25,514 bases of DNA from a virus. This document shows, piece by piece, positions 13,644 to 21,438 of the stretch. The notes under the pieces were generated by a model. It ran no database searches and was not told where the DNA came from. It saw only the letters and a list, made by a program, of their open reading frames with translations. The position numbers were made by a program, and so were the translations under genes. The stretch is taken from positions 1-25,514 of IMG/VR virus record IMGVR_UViG_3300015261_000017. One strand, 5' to 3'. Numbering within the stretch: position 1 is the first letter of the stretch; each line of letters opens with the position of its first letter.

Positions 13644-16600
13644 CGACGTGCCCCCACTGCGTGGAGCGCGCCGCCGGGGCGCATGTCCTTCAACTGGAGC
13701 TCGCGGTACTTGCTCTCCACGAACCGGCCAAGCTCCTGGCCGAACTGCTGCATGAGCGAGGTGTCCCCGCTGGTCTCCGTGGTTCCGTCGCTATTGACGA
13801 TCACCTGGACGTGCACCGCGGCGGCGCCGGCGGTTGATGCGCCGGCACTCGCTGCAGGCGCCGCAGGTATCACCCGACCATCGTTACCAGGGATGAGGTA
13901 GGTTCGGCCCCTGCCGTCGTCGAACAGCTCAGGCCGGCCGCCCTCGCCCACCTCGTACAGGGTCGAGCCGCGCACAGGGCCACCCTTCGCACGACCGCCG
14001 CCGAAGCCAACCCCCTCGTTTAGCCAGCCAGTGTTGTTGCCGAAGCTCTGAGCGCCATAGGTGGACATGCTCGTTCCGCCACCGCCGCCCCACGCCGAGG
14101 CCACCGCGTTGATGATGCCCACGGCGGCCTGCTTTGCGGCGATACGTGCCAGGTCAGCGACGATGGAGTTGGCCAGATCCTTGAACGACAGCTTTCCGGT
14201 CCTGGCGAACTGAACCCACGCATCCTCCCATCCGGAGAGCGCCGTGTTCATGAGGCTGCTGGCGTTCTCCATCGCGTTGTTCGCCGCGAAGGCGTAGTCC
14301 TCCCACGCCCGCCGTGCGCCGGCCCGCCAGTCGCCCAGCATGGCCAGCCGCGCCTCCTGGAACGCGCGCTCCTTGGCCAGCTCCTGGTCACGGAAGGACG
14401 CCGCATTGGCCGCCATCAGGTCCCAAGTCTCCTTGTCCTTGGCCACGTCACGGCTGCCCAGGCGCTTCAGCTCGTCCTGGTACTCGCGCTGGATGTCGAG
14501 CTGCCGGCGCAGCATCGCCACCGCGTCGCCACCGCGCCCCATGCCCATGAGGTCCAACTCGTTGGCGCGGTCACGATTCATGCTGGCTTGGGTGAGGATC
14601 GCCTGCTGCCTGGCCAGTGCCTCGGTGGCCTGCCGCTCCTTCTCGAACGCGGCGGCCTTCTGGCCGGAAGTGAGCAGCTGTTCGCGCTCGGCCACCAGCA
14701 GCGCCCGCGTGGAAGCGGTCATGGTGTTGGTCTTGTCGTCCAGCTCCTGCTTGATCTTCGCCGCCAGGCGCTCGCTCTCGGTCACCTTGAGCCCGGTGTC
14801 CACCAACTGCTTGTTGGCTTCGATCTGGCGTTGGGCGTTGGCCAGCATCGACTGGGCCGCGCTGTCATCAGCGTTCCGCTTGCCCACGCCGGCGGCCCGG
14901 TTGAACTGCTTGTCGACGCCGGCCTCCGCCTTGGCGATGAGTCGCTGCATGGACCCATCGAAGTGCCGGGCGTCGTTGTCGGCCAGGCGGTTGTACTGGG
15001 CAATGATCTTCAGGCGCGCCGCTTCCTTCGCCGTGGCGCGATCGAGCCCGGCGATCTGTGCGTTGATGGCCTCGGACGCTGACTGCTCGGCCGTGGCACG
15101 CTCCTGACTCGCCGCCGCCAGGTCGCGGGCGGTTTGCGGGTCCAGCGCGCCGCCCTCATCGATGGGGGTGGGCATCCGGGGCATGCCACGCATGCGGGTA
15201 GACAGGCCGTTGAGGGCTTCCGTGAGCGACGGCAGGCCCAAGTTCTTCACCACCGTGCTGCCCACGGCACCGAGCCCCAGCATGTCGCTCAGGCGCGGCA
15301 GGCGGGCTAGGATGCCCCACTCGCCGGCCAGGTCGGTGATGGCGCCGGTGACGCTGGCGATGGCGCTCCATGCGCCGCCGATGTCGTCCTTTAGGTCGCG
15401 CCACCACTTCGACATGCCCGGCATCACCGCTTCGGTGCGGTTGGCCACCTCGTCCAGATGCGTGGCATACAGCTGGATTGCCTCATTGGCTGCCTGCTGG
15501 GTCCGTCCCTCCTCCTCCAGCGCGGTGATGCGCTGCAGCTGCGCGGCGGTCAGGAAGCGCTCCGCGTCGTTGAGCTTCAGCAGGCCCTCTACCGGATCCT
15601 TGGCGATGGACTGGAACGCAGCCACGGTCGCCGAGGCGGCGCGGCCGGTGGATGCCTCCATGCGCGCTGCGGCGGCGGCGACCAGCTCGAACTGCTCTCC
15701 CGCGAAACGGCCTGCTTTGGCCGTCTCGGTCAGCGCGGACACGGCACCGCCCCGGGAGACGCCATCCAGCCGGTCGATGCTGTTGGCCAGGGCCTCGAAG
15801 CCGTCGACGCCCACCACGGCGCCCTGCCCGCTGAGGATCAGTGCCTTCTGGAACTGGAACAGCTCGTCCTGGCTCTGCTTGGCCGCCAGTGCCATTGCCG
15901 TGAGAGCCGCTGCACCCAGCGTCAGCGGGTTGACGAGGCCCATGACGTAGCCACCGACCGCGCGCGCCGCCGGCCCAATGCCGCCGAACTGGTCCTTCAG
16001 CTGGCCGCCCTGCTGGATCGCCACCATCCAGAACGGCTGACCGCTGGCCAGGCTGGTAGCGATGTCGGTCACCTGCATGGGCACCATCCGCAGGTTGTTC
16101 TGCAGCTGCCGGGCAGACATCCCCATGCCGTTCTGCGCGTTGGTGGCGTTGAGCACCGCGGTGCGCATGCCCTCGATCTTCGTCTGGTACTGGTCGAAGA
16201 CGCTGGCGTTCACCAGGCCGGCCTTGTGCGCGCGCTCCAGGCGGTCCTCCATGGCCGCCAGGCGGTTCAGCGCCGCAACCGTCGGATCGATCTGCCCCAG
16301 CAGCTGCTGCAGGTTGATCTTCTGAGCCTCGGCAGCTGCAGCGGCCTGGCGCTGTTCGTTCGTCGCCCGGGCCTCTGCCTCCTGCAGCGCCTTCGCACGC
16401 GCTGCCATGCGCTCCTGCTCGCTGCCGGCGGAGGCCATGGACCGCGCCTTGTGATCGATCCCCAGTGCAGCGTCACGGGCAACCTCGGCGAGGGCACGCT
16501 CGGAGACGTTCGCTGCCTGGTTGCTCTGGGTCCACGCCATGGCCTGCTGTGCCACAGCCTTGAGGCGGGCCTCCTGCTGGCCCAGCTGCTGCTCCAGCTG

Positions 16601-16987
16601 CTGGCTGGCAGTCGCCACCTGAGCCGTGGATGCGGCGGCTGCAGCGCCGGCGGCACCGTAGGCCTGAACCTGCCCGGCGGTGCTGGCCAGCTTCCCGTCC
16701 AGCGCTCCCAGCGATGCCAAGATCTCGGCATTGGTCCGGTTGAGCGTCTGCAGCTCGCCAATGACCGCGCCGGTACCGGTGCCGATACGGTCCAGCGCAC
16801 CGCCGAGCCGGTCACCCAGCACGCTGGAGGAGCGCTCCACGGTCCTGGCCAGCGACTGGTAATCCCGGTCGAGGCGATCAGCAGCACCGCCGGCGCGATC
16901 AGCGGCCGCTGCGTTCTCGTCCAGTGCCTTCGTGCCCTCGACCAGGCCACTACTGTCGACCTTGTAGCCAAGCTCGGCGATATCCAT
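13640..16987 (-). CDS. H: Tail tape measure protein
   Basis: The product is 1115 aa. It sets tail length and is ejected into the host envelope. The N-terminal 290 residues are a long Ala/Gln-rich helical coiled coil. A conserved lambda-type tape-measure block follows (SARQLQNNLRMVPMQVTDIA, about 291-310), then hydrophobic helices at about 345-370 (LVNPLTLGAAALTAMALA). More coiled coil fills 600-930. The C-terminus has the lambda H-type end domain (FKDLANSIVADLARIAAKQA), then a Gly-rich tail. GGGAG precedes the ATG. At the usual 1.5 angstroms per residue the tail would be roughly 165 nm, somewhat longer than lambda's; this is an estimate. It follows the G/T chaperone pair, the standard order. 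Confidence 0.96.
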   Translation of the reverse strand: MDIAELGYKVDSSGLVEGTKALDENAAAADRAGGAADRLDRDYQSLARTVERSSSVLGDRLGGALDRIGTGTGAVIGELQTLNRTNAEILASLGALDGKLASTAGQVQAYGAAGAAAAASTAQVATASQQLEQQLGQQEARLKAVAQQAMAWTQSNQAANVSERALAEVARDAALGIDHKARSMASAGSEQERMAARAKALQEAEARATNEQRQAAAAAEAQKINLQQLLGQIDPTVAALNRLAAMEDRLERAHKAGLVNASVFDQYQTKIEGMRTAVLNATNAQNGMGMSARQLQNNLRMVPMQVTDIATSLASGQPFWMVAIQQGGQLKDQFGGIGPAARAVGGYVMGLVNPLTLGAAALTAMALAAKQSQDELFQFQKALILSGQGAVVGVDGFEALANSIDRLDGVSRGGAVSALTETAKAGRFAGEQFELVAAAAARMEASTGRAASATVAAFQSIAKDPVEGLLKLNDAERFLTAAQLQRITALEEEGRTQQAANEAIQLYATHLDEVANRTEAVMPGMSKWWRDLKDDIGGAWSAIASVTGAITDLAGEWGILARLPRLSDMLGLGAVGSTVVKNLGLPSLTEALNGLSTRMRGMPRMPTPIDEGGALDPQTARDLAAASQERATAEQSASEAINAQIAGLDRATAKEAARLKIIAQYNRLADNDARHFDGSMQRLIAKAEAGVDKQFNRAAGVGKRNADDSAAQSMLANAQRQIEANKQLVDTGLKVTESERLAAKIKQELDDKTNTMTASTRALLVAEREQLLTSGQKAAAFEKERQATEALARQQAILTQASMNRDRANELDLMGMGRGGDAVAMLRRQLDIQREYQDELKRLGSRDVAKDKETWDLMAANAASFRDQELAKERAFQEARLAMLGDWRAGARRAWEDYAFAANNAMENASSLMNTALSGWEDAWVQFARTGKLSFKDLANSIVADLARIAAKQAAVGIINAVASAWGGGGGTSMSTYGAQSFGNNTGWLNEGVGFGGGRAKGGPVRGSTLYEVGEGGRPELFDDGRGRTYLIPGNDGRVIPAAPAASAGASTAGAAAVHVQVIVNSDGTTETSGDTSLMQQFGQELGRFVESKYRELQLKDMRPGGALHAVGARR

Positions 16988-17001
16988 CAGGGGCTCCCGT
17001 T

Positions 17002-17301
17002 CTACTGCTGCTGTGCCCGCTCACGCGCGGCTTTCTGGTCTTCGCGCACCGCGCGGAGGTACTGGTCATCCATCGCCAGGAGCATCTGCACTTCCTCCGG
17101 CAGGAGGTCGATCTGCAGCAGGCGACTCCATTCGCCCACGTCAGCAAACGTCAACGCCTCGGGACCGCTGTGCCGGCGGCCGGAGAGCTGCCAGAACCAG
17201 TCCCAGACGTGTGCAATCGCGTCCGGAACCTCGAGCTCTGGTGACTTGGCGTCGAAGCGCTGGTTGCGCTGGCGCCGGGTTTCGCCGTTCTCATCCGCCA
17301 T
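17002..17301 (-). CDS. Tail assembly chaperone T, probably made as a G-T frameshift fusion
   Basis: The visible ATG frame gives 99 aa (MADENGETRRQ to AQQQ), with a Trp-rich helical middle (AHVWDWFW) and a charged C-terminus. It lies between G and the tape measure, the place of lambda T. The ATG at 17301 has no Shine-Dalgarno. The same frame stays open upstream to within the end of G and encodes plausible protein there (LTKQADAAYIAVRYD), so T is more likely translated by a +1 (or -2) shift from G, giving a G-T fusion of about 239 aa. Such fusions guide tube subunits onto the tape measure. The ATG-initiated form may not exist in the cell. Confidence 0.8.
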   Translation of the reverse strand: MADENGETRRQRNQRFDAKSPELEVPDAIAHVWDWFWQLSGRRHSGPEALTFADVGEWSRLLQIDLLPEEVQMLLAMDDQYLRAVREDQKAARERAQQQ

Positions 17302-17329
17302 GTCGTAGCGGACGGCGATGTAGGCAGCG

Positions 17330-17722
17330 TCAGCCGCCTGCTTCGTCAGTCCCGCGAAAGAACGCCGCCCGGTCGTTGAGTGCCAGGTCGGCCTGCTCTG
17401 CCACCCACGGCAGCTCCTTCAGCAGGCTCTTCAGGGTCTGCTCTTCGAAGACCGGCTTCTCGCCATGGAACGTCAGCTCGCCCTTCCACTCCCAGCCGCT
17501 GATCGAGGCGACCAGCATTCCCATGCGCGCGGCTTCCAGCTGCTCCGCCGTCACCTTGCCGCGGTGGCTCATGCGCTCGTTGGCAGTCTTGCGCCCCGCC
17601 GCCCTGACCTGCGGATGGCTGTCGGGCAGGAGGATGAGCACCAGGCCCACCGGTTCTTCGGTAGCCGGGTGCAGGATTTCCAAGCGGCGCTCTGCCGCCA
17701 CGATGTTGGACAGTTCGGTCAT
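17330..17722 (-). CDS. Tail assembly chaperone G
   Basis: The product is 130 aa, located between the tail tube and T plus tape measure, the conserved site of the G gene. It is a small acidic/helical protein (MTELSNIVAAERRLEILHP; later LLKELPWVAEQADLAL) without membrane segments. AAGGA lies seven bases before the ATG. In siphoviruses G is made in large excess and a few percent of ribosomes shift frame near its end to make G-T. The end of this gene carries a possible shift site (17356-17359). The family is assigned by position, size and the adjacent overlapping frame. Confidence 0.85.
   Translation of the reverse strand: MTELSNIVAAERRLEILHPATEEPVGLVLILLPDSHPQVRAAGRKTANERMSHRGKVTAEQLEAARMGMLVASISGWEWKGELTFHGEKPVFEEQTLKSLLKELPWVAEQADLALNDRAAFFRGTDEAGG
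17356..17359 (-). other. Candidate +1 ribosomal frameshift site in the G/T overlap
   Basis: In the G frame, Phe-Phe codons TTC TTT are followed by CGC. A tRNA-Phe on TTT can re-pair perfectly with TTC one base on, moving the ribosome into the T frame. That frame is then open through the T start (reading A-G-L-T-K-Q-A-D-A-A-Y). A -1 shift meets a stop (TGA) within four codons, so it is excluded. A -2 shift would enter the same frame but with poorer re-pairing. Confidence 0.6.
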
Positions 17723-17752
17723 GTCGTGATCCTTGTTGCGATCCGGGAAGGA

Positions 17753-17811
17753 ACCGGCGGGGAAGCTGTCGGATCAGGCAGCCTTTCAGGCGCGCGCCCT
17801 ACCCCGCCGGT
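17753..17811 (-). other. Inverted repeat between tail tube and G
   Basis: ACCGGCGGGG (17753-17762) and CCCCGCCGGT (17802-17811) are perfect 10-bp inverted repeats 39 bases apart, filling most of the gap between the tube stop and the G ribosome site. There is no T-run. It may protect the abundant tube mRNA or slow readthrough to G; the role is inferred. Confidence 0.45.
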
Positions 17812-17817
17812 ATTCGG

Positions 17818-18288
17818 TTACGGGGTGACCGGGGCGGCCACCACCAGCGGCGGCTGGTTGAGGCCCAGGGTGTAGGTGTTCAGGACGAAGTCCTCATTGC
17901 GGCCGCCCGGAACGTTGGGGCCAGCCACCAGCCCACGCAGGTACTCCACGGAGCCGTCGGCGCGCTCGACCTTGAACGCGTAGGCGTCGGGCACGTCCGG
18001 GGCACCTGCAGCACGCATTGCGATCTGGCCGGGATCGGTCAGATCCTCGGCCACTTCCACCGGGGGGTCGCCGGCGTTGGTGATGCCCTTGCCCTTCAGG
18101 GAGACCGAGGTATCCCAGGTGTCGTAGGTGACGATGTTGGTGTTGATGCCGCGCTCGCCGACGCTGCCGACCTTCTTCACCTGGACATAGGTCAGCGCGG
18201 CGAACTCGGCCTGGGTGAGGTCTTCGTTCTGGGGGGTAACGCAGATGAAGAACTTGGAACCTGCGTTGGTTTTTGCTTCAGCGGCCAT
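17818..18288 (-). CDS. Major tail tube protein
   Basis: The product is 156 aa and is the subunit that stacks into hexameric rings forming the non-contractile tail tube. It starts MAAEAKTNAGSKFFI with GAGGAG nine bases upstream, the best ribosome site in the tail region, as expected for an abundant protein. The middle has the tube-family features of a beta-rich core with TYDTWDTSVSLKG, and the end carries the segment NEDFVLNTYTLGLNQPP. The size and the position ahead of G, T and the tape measure fit. Two terminator-like hairpins lie just upstream, separating it from the neck genes. Confidence 0.88.
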   Translation of the reverse strand: MAAEAKTNAGSKFFICVTPQNEDLTQAEFAALTYVQVKKVGSVGERGINTNIVTYDTWDTSVSLKGKGITNAGDPPVEVAEDLTDPGQIAMRAAGAPDVPDAYAFKVERADGSVEYLRGLVAGPNVPGGRNEDFVLNTYTLGLNQPPLVVAAPVTP

Positions 18289-18314
18289 GGCCGTGGTCTC
18301 CTCGCGATGGGCGT

Positions 18315-18337
18315 AAAAAAACCCGCCACGGGGCGGG
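18315..18337 (-). terminator. Intrinsic terminator ahead of the tail tube gene (distal of a tandem pair)
   Basis: On the minus strand, CCCGCC (18337-18332), a 4-nt loop and GGCGGG (18327-18322) are followed by seven T (18321-18315). The geometry is a classic rho-independent terminator. It lies 27 bases upstream of the tail tube start and would end transcripts coming from the head and neck genes. Confidence 0.75.
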
Positions 18338-18352
18338 GTCGTTGGAAAAGCG

Positions 18353-18376
18353 AAAGGCCCGCTGATGGGCGGGCCT
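18353..18376 (-). terminator. Second hairpin of the tandem pair ahead of the tail tube gene
   Basis: On the minus strand, AGGCCCGC (18376-18369) pairs with GCGGGCCT (18362-18355), giving 8 bp with a 6-nt loop. TTT, then CG and four more T, follow. It has a stronger stem but a poorer T-run than its neighbour 16 bases downstream. Together they look like a deliberate transcription boundary between the neck and tail-tube genes. Confidence 0.6.
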
Positions 18377-18425
18377 CTGGAATTGTTTTGGGAATAATTT
18401 GCGGTCGGTTCTGTCGCTACCTCGC

Positions 18426-18662
18426 CTACTGCGGGCTCAACTTCGCCGCAACCAGCTTAAGCGCCTCGGCCGGCTTGAAGCCGGCGCGGATGTATTCCTC
18501 ATACTCGTTGCGGACCCAGATGGCCTGCTCTTTGTTGAACTCGTACATCAGGCTGCGAGATGCCTTCATGCGGTCGACGGCGTCCCGCAGTTCCTTCAGG
18601 GCTCCCTCGCTCAGGGGGCCATCGTTCCGGACCAGGTGCAGGTTGGGCGGCTTGGGACTCAT
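18426..18662 (-). CDS. Small hypothetical protein (78 aa)
   Basis: Function not recognised. It is mostly helical and charged, with LKELRDAVDRMKASR in the middle and FKPAEALKLVAAKLS at the end, and it has no signal peptide or membrane segment. It lies 10 bp after the tail terminator gene and just before the tandem terminators, so it is the last gene of that transcription block. No clear ribosome site is visible; coupling to the gene before it is likely. Balanced composition and location in the late operon support a real gene. The C-terminal repeat of hydrophobic residues could be a small dimerising helix-turn-helix-like fold, but that is a guess. Confidence 0.65.
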   Translation of the reverse strand: MSPKPPNLHLVRNDGPLSEGALKELRDAVDRMKASRSLMYEFNKEQAIWVRNEYEEYIRAGFKPAEALKLVAAKLSPQ

Positions 18663-18672
18663 GGGCCGGAGT

Positions 18673-19083
18673 CTACCCCGAAATAAACCCCCTCCACCGT
18701 ATGGTCACGGGGTGCATGACCCGCTCCGGATCTTGGATGATGCTGCTCGTGGACGGCCGCTCGTAGACGGCCATCCCGGCGAACTTCGTGCCCTTGGCGA
18801 AGGCGGCGATGATCTGGTCCGTGATGGCGGTGCCTACCATGATCCCCTGCCCGGGCCGGTAGCAGGCGGCCACCTGGGCGAACCCCTGCATCAGGGACGG
18901 GCCGTCGTCGGCCAGGCCATAGTTCTGGGTCCGGTTGGGGAACCACTGCAGTTCCAGCCAGCGAGCGCCATTCCCAGTCGGCGGAGCGAACGGGATCCCC
19001 GGGTATGAGCAGACCAGGTCGGCGCCGGCGGCGAACTGGGTCACCAGCTGGGTGAAGGCGTCGTAGATCGCCGTGTCGTTCAT
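18673..19083 (-). CDS. Tail terminator-like protein (DUF4128 type)
   Basis: The product is 136 aa. It has the DUF4128 pattern: LELQWFPNRTQNYGLADDG in the first half, a stretch of the form QGFAQVAACYRPGQGI, then repeated alanines and AAFAKGTKF. Such proteins cap the tail tube and join it to the neck, as lambda U does. The ATG overlaps the stop of the preceding HK97-gp10-like gene (ATGA). Order and size fit the neck-tail junction. Confidence 0.85.
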   Translation of the reverse strand: MNDTAIYDAFTQLVTQFAAGADLVCSYPGIPFAPPTGNGARWLELQWFPNRTQNYGLADDGPSLMQGFAQVAACYRPGQGIMVGTAITDQIIAAFAKGTKFAGMAVYERPSTSSIIQDPERVMHPVTIRWRGFISG

Positions 19084-19505
19084 CGCATCCGCCCCTTCAC
19101 CTCTGCCGCAACCTCAGAAACGATGAAGTCCCAGCGCTGAGCCGCCGCCCGCGCGAAGCCCTTGCCGGGCTGGGCGTACGTCCTGCCGAGACTGTCTTCA
19201 CCGTAGAAACCGTGCTCCATGCGCATCGCGTAGGCAGCCGTCCAGCCGGCCCACACTGTCTGGCCAAGATCCAAGCCCGCGAACACCAGCGGCGGATCCA
19301 CCGCGCCGTCCCTTGGCATGCCGTCAACGGACGCGGCCGAGGAGTTGCGCAGGAACCCGGTGTCCACCGGCATCCGCCCGCCCTGCCCCTCTGGCGTGTT
19401 TGCTTCCTCCATCAGGCGCTGAGCCGACTCTCGGAAGATAGACAGCTGCATGCTCTTGGCCTTCTCGGCAAAGGCGCGCACCTGGGCACCGAACTTAGCT
19501 GCCAC
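19080..19505 (-). CDS. HK97 gp10-like neck/tail completion protein
   Basis: The product is 141 aa. It contains features of the HK97 gp10 family: a long N-terminal helix (FAEKAKSMQLSIFRESAQRL), then MPVDTGFLRNS, then AYAMRMEHGFYG, and a C-terminal helix that begins FARAAAQRWDFI. The PVDTGxLR pattern followed by xxYxxxxExG is the family signature. It is thought to act at the head-tail interface before the tail terminator. It overlaps the MuF-like gene by 11 bp and the tail terminator by 4 bp. Confidence 0.88.
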   Translation of the reverse strand: MAAKFGAQVRAFAEKAKSMQLSIFRESAQRLMEEANTPEGQGGRMPVDTGFLRNSSAASVDGMPRDGAVDPPLVFAGLDLGQTVWAGWTAAYAMRMEHGFYGEDSLGRTYAQPGKGFARAAAQRWDFIVSEVAAEVKGRMR

Positions 19506-20571
19506 GCCGCACCTCTGCTGCCATATCGACCCGGTAGGTCTTCGTGCACCGGCAACCGATGGTTTCCTCCGCCGGCGCCCCGAGCGCGGTGTCGCCCGGG
19601 AACCTCATCAGCGCACCGGACGGAGTCTGGAACGGCTCCCCGAACCGCCGCTTCTGGCCGTTCATCGCCTTGTGGCTGTGCCGCGTGCGGTCGTCGCCGG
19701 TGGCAGACCAGCCGCAGGTGACGTTCTCGGGGGCCAGACGGCCCGATTCGATCTGCTGCCGGTATGCCTCATCGCGGCCTGCGTTCATGGCGGTCAGCGT
19801 CTCGGTCCTCGCGATCATCTCGCCGCGCAGCGACAGCAGGCGGTCGGCGTAGCGGCCCGCAATCTTCTCGATGTCCGCCGCCGCCACCGGTTTGCCGCCC
19901 GCGATCGCGCGTTTGACGATGCCGTCCAGGCGCTTGTCCCGGCGCTGCCGGTCAAAATATGCCGCCATCTGTGTGGGGTCGCCGCTGGCCAGCTGCTGCC
20001 TCACGTTTGCAACGTACTGCGCCTGCTGTGAAGTCAGGCCCACCACCCCGCCGGCGCGCCGTCCGGTCTCGCCTACCCGGCCTACGAGCTCCAGCGCGCT
20101 CTGGCGTGGGTTCTGCCCAGCGGCCATGCCGCGCACCAGGTGCTGCCGCACCATCTGCCGCTGGTCCTCCACGATCCCAACGATCAGACGCGACGAGTTC
20201 TCCTGCAGCCAACCTTCAGCGCCACGGTTGCGCATGTCGAACCGGAACCGCAGCGTCGGCGTAGCGACAGCCGGGTTGTAGCCGCCGCGCACCTGCTGCC
20301 GCATCGACAGCCGCGGTAGCTCCTTGATACCCGCATCGCCACCGGCGACGAAGGCCTGCCGCACGGATTCAGCCAACGGTGAGAAGGCCTCCGAATCGAA
20401 GCCCAACGCCTCCAGAACCATGTCGACCTGGCCAGCGCGCAGCAGCTCTGCCAGGTGATCGACCTGCGCCTGGTTCCGCATGCCGGCGACTGCCTGCTCG
20501 AAGGAACGGCGGAGGGCCGGCTCCAGGCGACGCGCCAGCAGCTCCAGCTCGCGTGGGGTGAGGTAGTCCAT
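19495..20571 (-). CDS. Phage head morphogenesis (MuF / SPP1 gp7-like) minor head protein
   Basis: The product is 358 aa. The C-terminal third carries the MuF family pattern: ARTETLTAMNAGRDEAY (about 262), then CGWSATGDDRTRHSHKAMNG (about 293), and the end motif IGCRCTKTYRV with paired cysteines. The N-terminal two thirds are helical and charged. Members bind the portal inside the procapsid and may travel with the DNA. They are most often encoded next to the portal; here the gene sits between connector genes and the gp10-like gene, which is less usual. The ATG overlaps the preceding stop by one base (TGATG). Confidence 0.9.
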   Translation of the reverse strand: MDYLTPRELELLARRLEPALRRSFEQAVAGMRNQAQVDHLAELLRAGQVDMVLEALGFDSEAFSPLAESVRQAFVAGGDAGIKELPRLSMRQQVRGGYNPAVATPTLRFRFDMRNRGAEGWLQENSSRLIVGIVEDQRQMVRQHLVRGMAAGQNPRQSALELVGRVGETGRRAGGVVGLTSQQAQYVANVRQQLASGDPTQMAAYFDRQRRDKRLDGIVKRAIAGGKPVAAADIEKIAGRYADRLLSLRGEMIARTETLTAMNAGRDEAYRQQIESGRLAPENVTCGWSATGDDRTRHSHKAMNGQKRRFGEPFQTPSGALMRFPGDTALGAPAEETIGCRCTKTYRVDMAAEVRRGS

Positions 20572-20927
20572 CAGCGTCGGGCGTGGAATTCGTAGAGCAG
20601 GACTTGGCCACTCGGGGAGAGGGGCTGCAGGTCGATGAAGTGGTACGTCTCGCTTCCCAGCAGGATCCGATCATCCTTGCCCGGCACGGTGTCGATCGAC
20701 GTGGAGATAAGGCCCAGCTTGTCGCCCTGCAGCACCAGCGTGGCGTCACGATCGGTCAGGCTGTACTCAATCTCCACCACCTTGCAGCCGTGCAGTGTCG
20801 GCGGTCCCGGCTGCGGGTTGTGCGGCGGGCCGGTCGGAGCCCCATCGCGTTCCAACTGGGTGGCGTAACCGTAACGCGCGATCAGCCGCTCAGCTGTGGC
20901 CTGCATGCGGTTGTAGAACCGGCTCAT
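20571..20927 (-). CDS. Probable head-closure / head-tail connector protein (118 aa)
   Basis: It is assigned by place and fold look: a short N-terminal helix (RMQATAERLIARYG), then a beta-rich body (CKVVEIEYSLTDRDATLVLQ and SETYHFIDLQPLSPSG), ending in YEFHARR. This matches small stopper/head-closure proteins of siphoviruses in size and order (after the adaptor, before the neck protein). No sequence motif is decisive. It overlaps its upstream neighbour as ATGA and the MuF-like gene by one base, so the block is translationally coupled. Confidence 0.7.
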   Translation of the reverse strand: MSRFYNRMQATAERLIARYGYATQLERDGAPTGPPHNPQPGPPTLHGCKVVEIEYSLTDRDATLVLQGDKLGLISTSIDTVPGKDDRILLGSETYHFIDLQPLSPSGQVLLYEFHARR

Positions 20928-21436
20928 ACGACGCGCACCGCCGGGCCGACCGCAGGCGTGCGCAGCAGCGGTGCCAGGATCTCGTCAATTGCAGGGATCA
21001 CCGGCCGGTTCGGCAACTGTCCGGCCACCACCGCATCGGCATAGGACACCTCGACGGGACCGACCTTTTCCCTCGTCACCGCTTCGCTGGCCAAAAAGTC
21101 CGGCGAAAGGCTGCCGGGGGCGACCAGCTCGCGCAGCGCCGCCTCGTAGGTAGCCCGCTCAACTTCCTCCGGGATCTCATCCGGCTGGATCGGGTCACCG
21201 TCGTAGTCAGCAGCACCGGTGCGGGGCCACTCGTTCGGCTGGCCCCGCCCAGCAGTGCGCACGCCAGGGAACATGGACGCCCAGCGGCCGGATGCGAGCA
21301 GCACCCGGTACCGGCCGTCGATGTAATCCGTGGCGCGGACCAGCGCGCCGGTGCGGGCTTCTTCCGTTCCCGCTGCCCAAGCGGCGTTGCCGCGCGCCTG
21401 GTGGTAGCTGTCCGCGCCTTCCAGCGTGCCGTACAT
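20924..21436 (-). CDS. Head-tail adaptor-like protein (annotated elsewhere as DnaT-like)
   Basis: The product is 170 aa from the ATG at 21436, two bases after the previous stop; a longer frame from 21502 lies inside that gene. The sequence has YHQARGNAAWAAGTEEARTG and ATDYIDGRYR near the start and EEVERATYEAALRELVAPG in the middle, which I recall from phage proteins labelled putative DnaT-like ssDNA-binding. Position next to the capsid genes and the helical character suggest an adaptor ring protein rather than a replication factor. The functional name is inferred from position. Confidence 0.75.
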   Translation of the reverse strand: MYGTLEGADSYHQARGNAAWAAGTEEARTGALVRATDYIDGRYRVLLASGRWASMFPGVRTAGRGQPNEWPRTGAADYDGDPIQPDEIPEEVERATYEAALRELVAPGSLSPDFLASEAVTREKVGPVEVSYADAVVAGQLPNRPVIPAIDEILAPLLRTPAVGPAVRVV

Positions 21437-21438
21437 GC

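Noticed and set aside
15458-17308. Plus-strand frame of 616 codons opposite the tape measure gene
   Set aside because: A mirror of the Ala/Gln-rich tape-measure codons, rich in Leu, Arg and His, with no protein family pattern.
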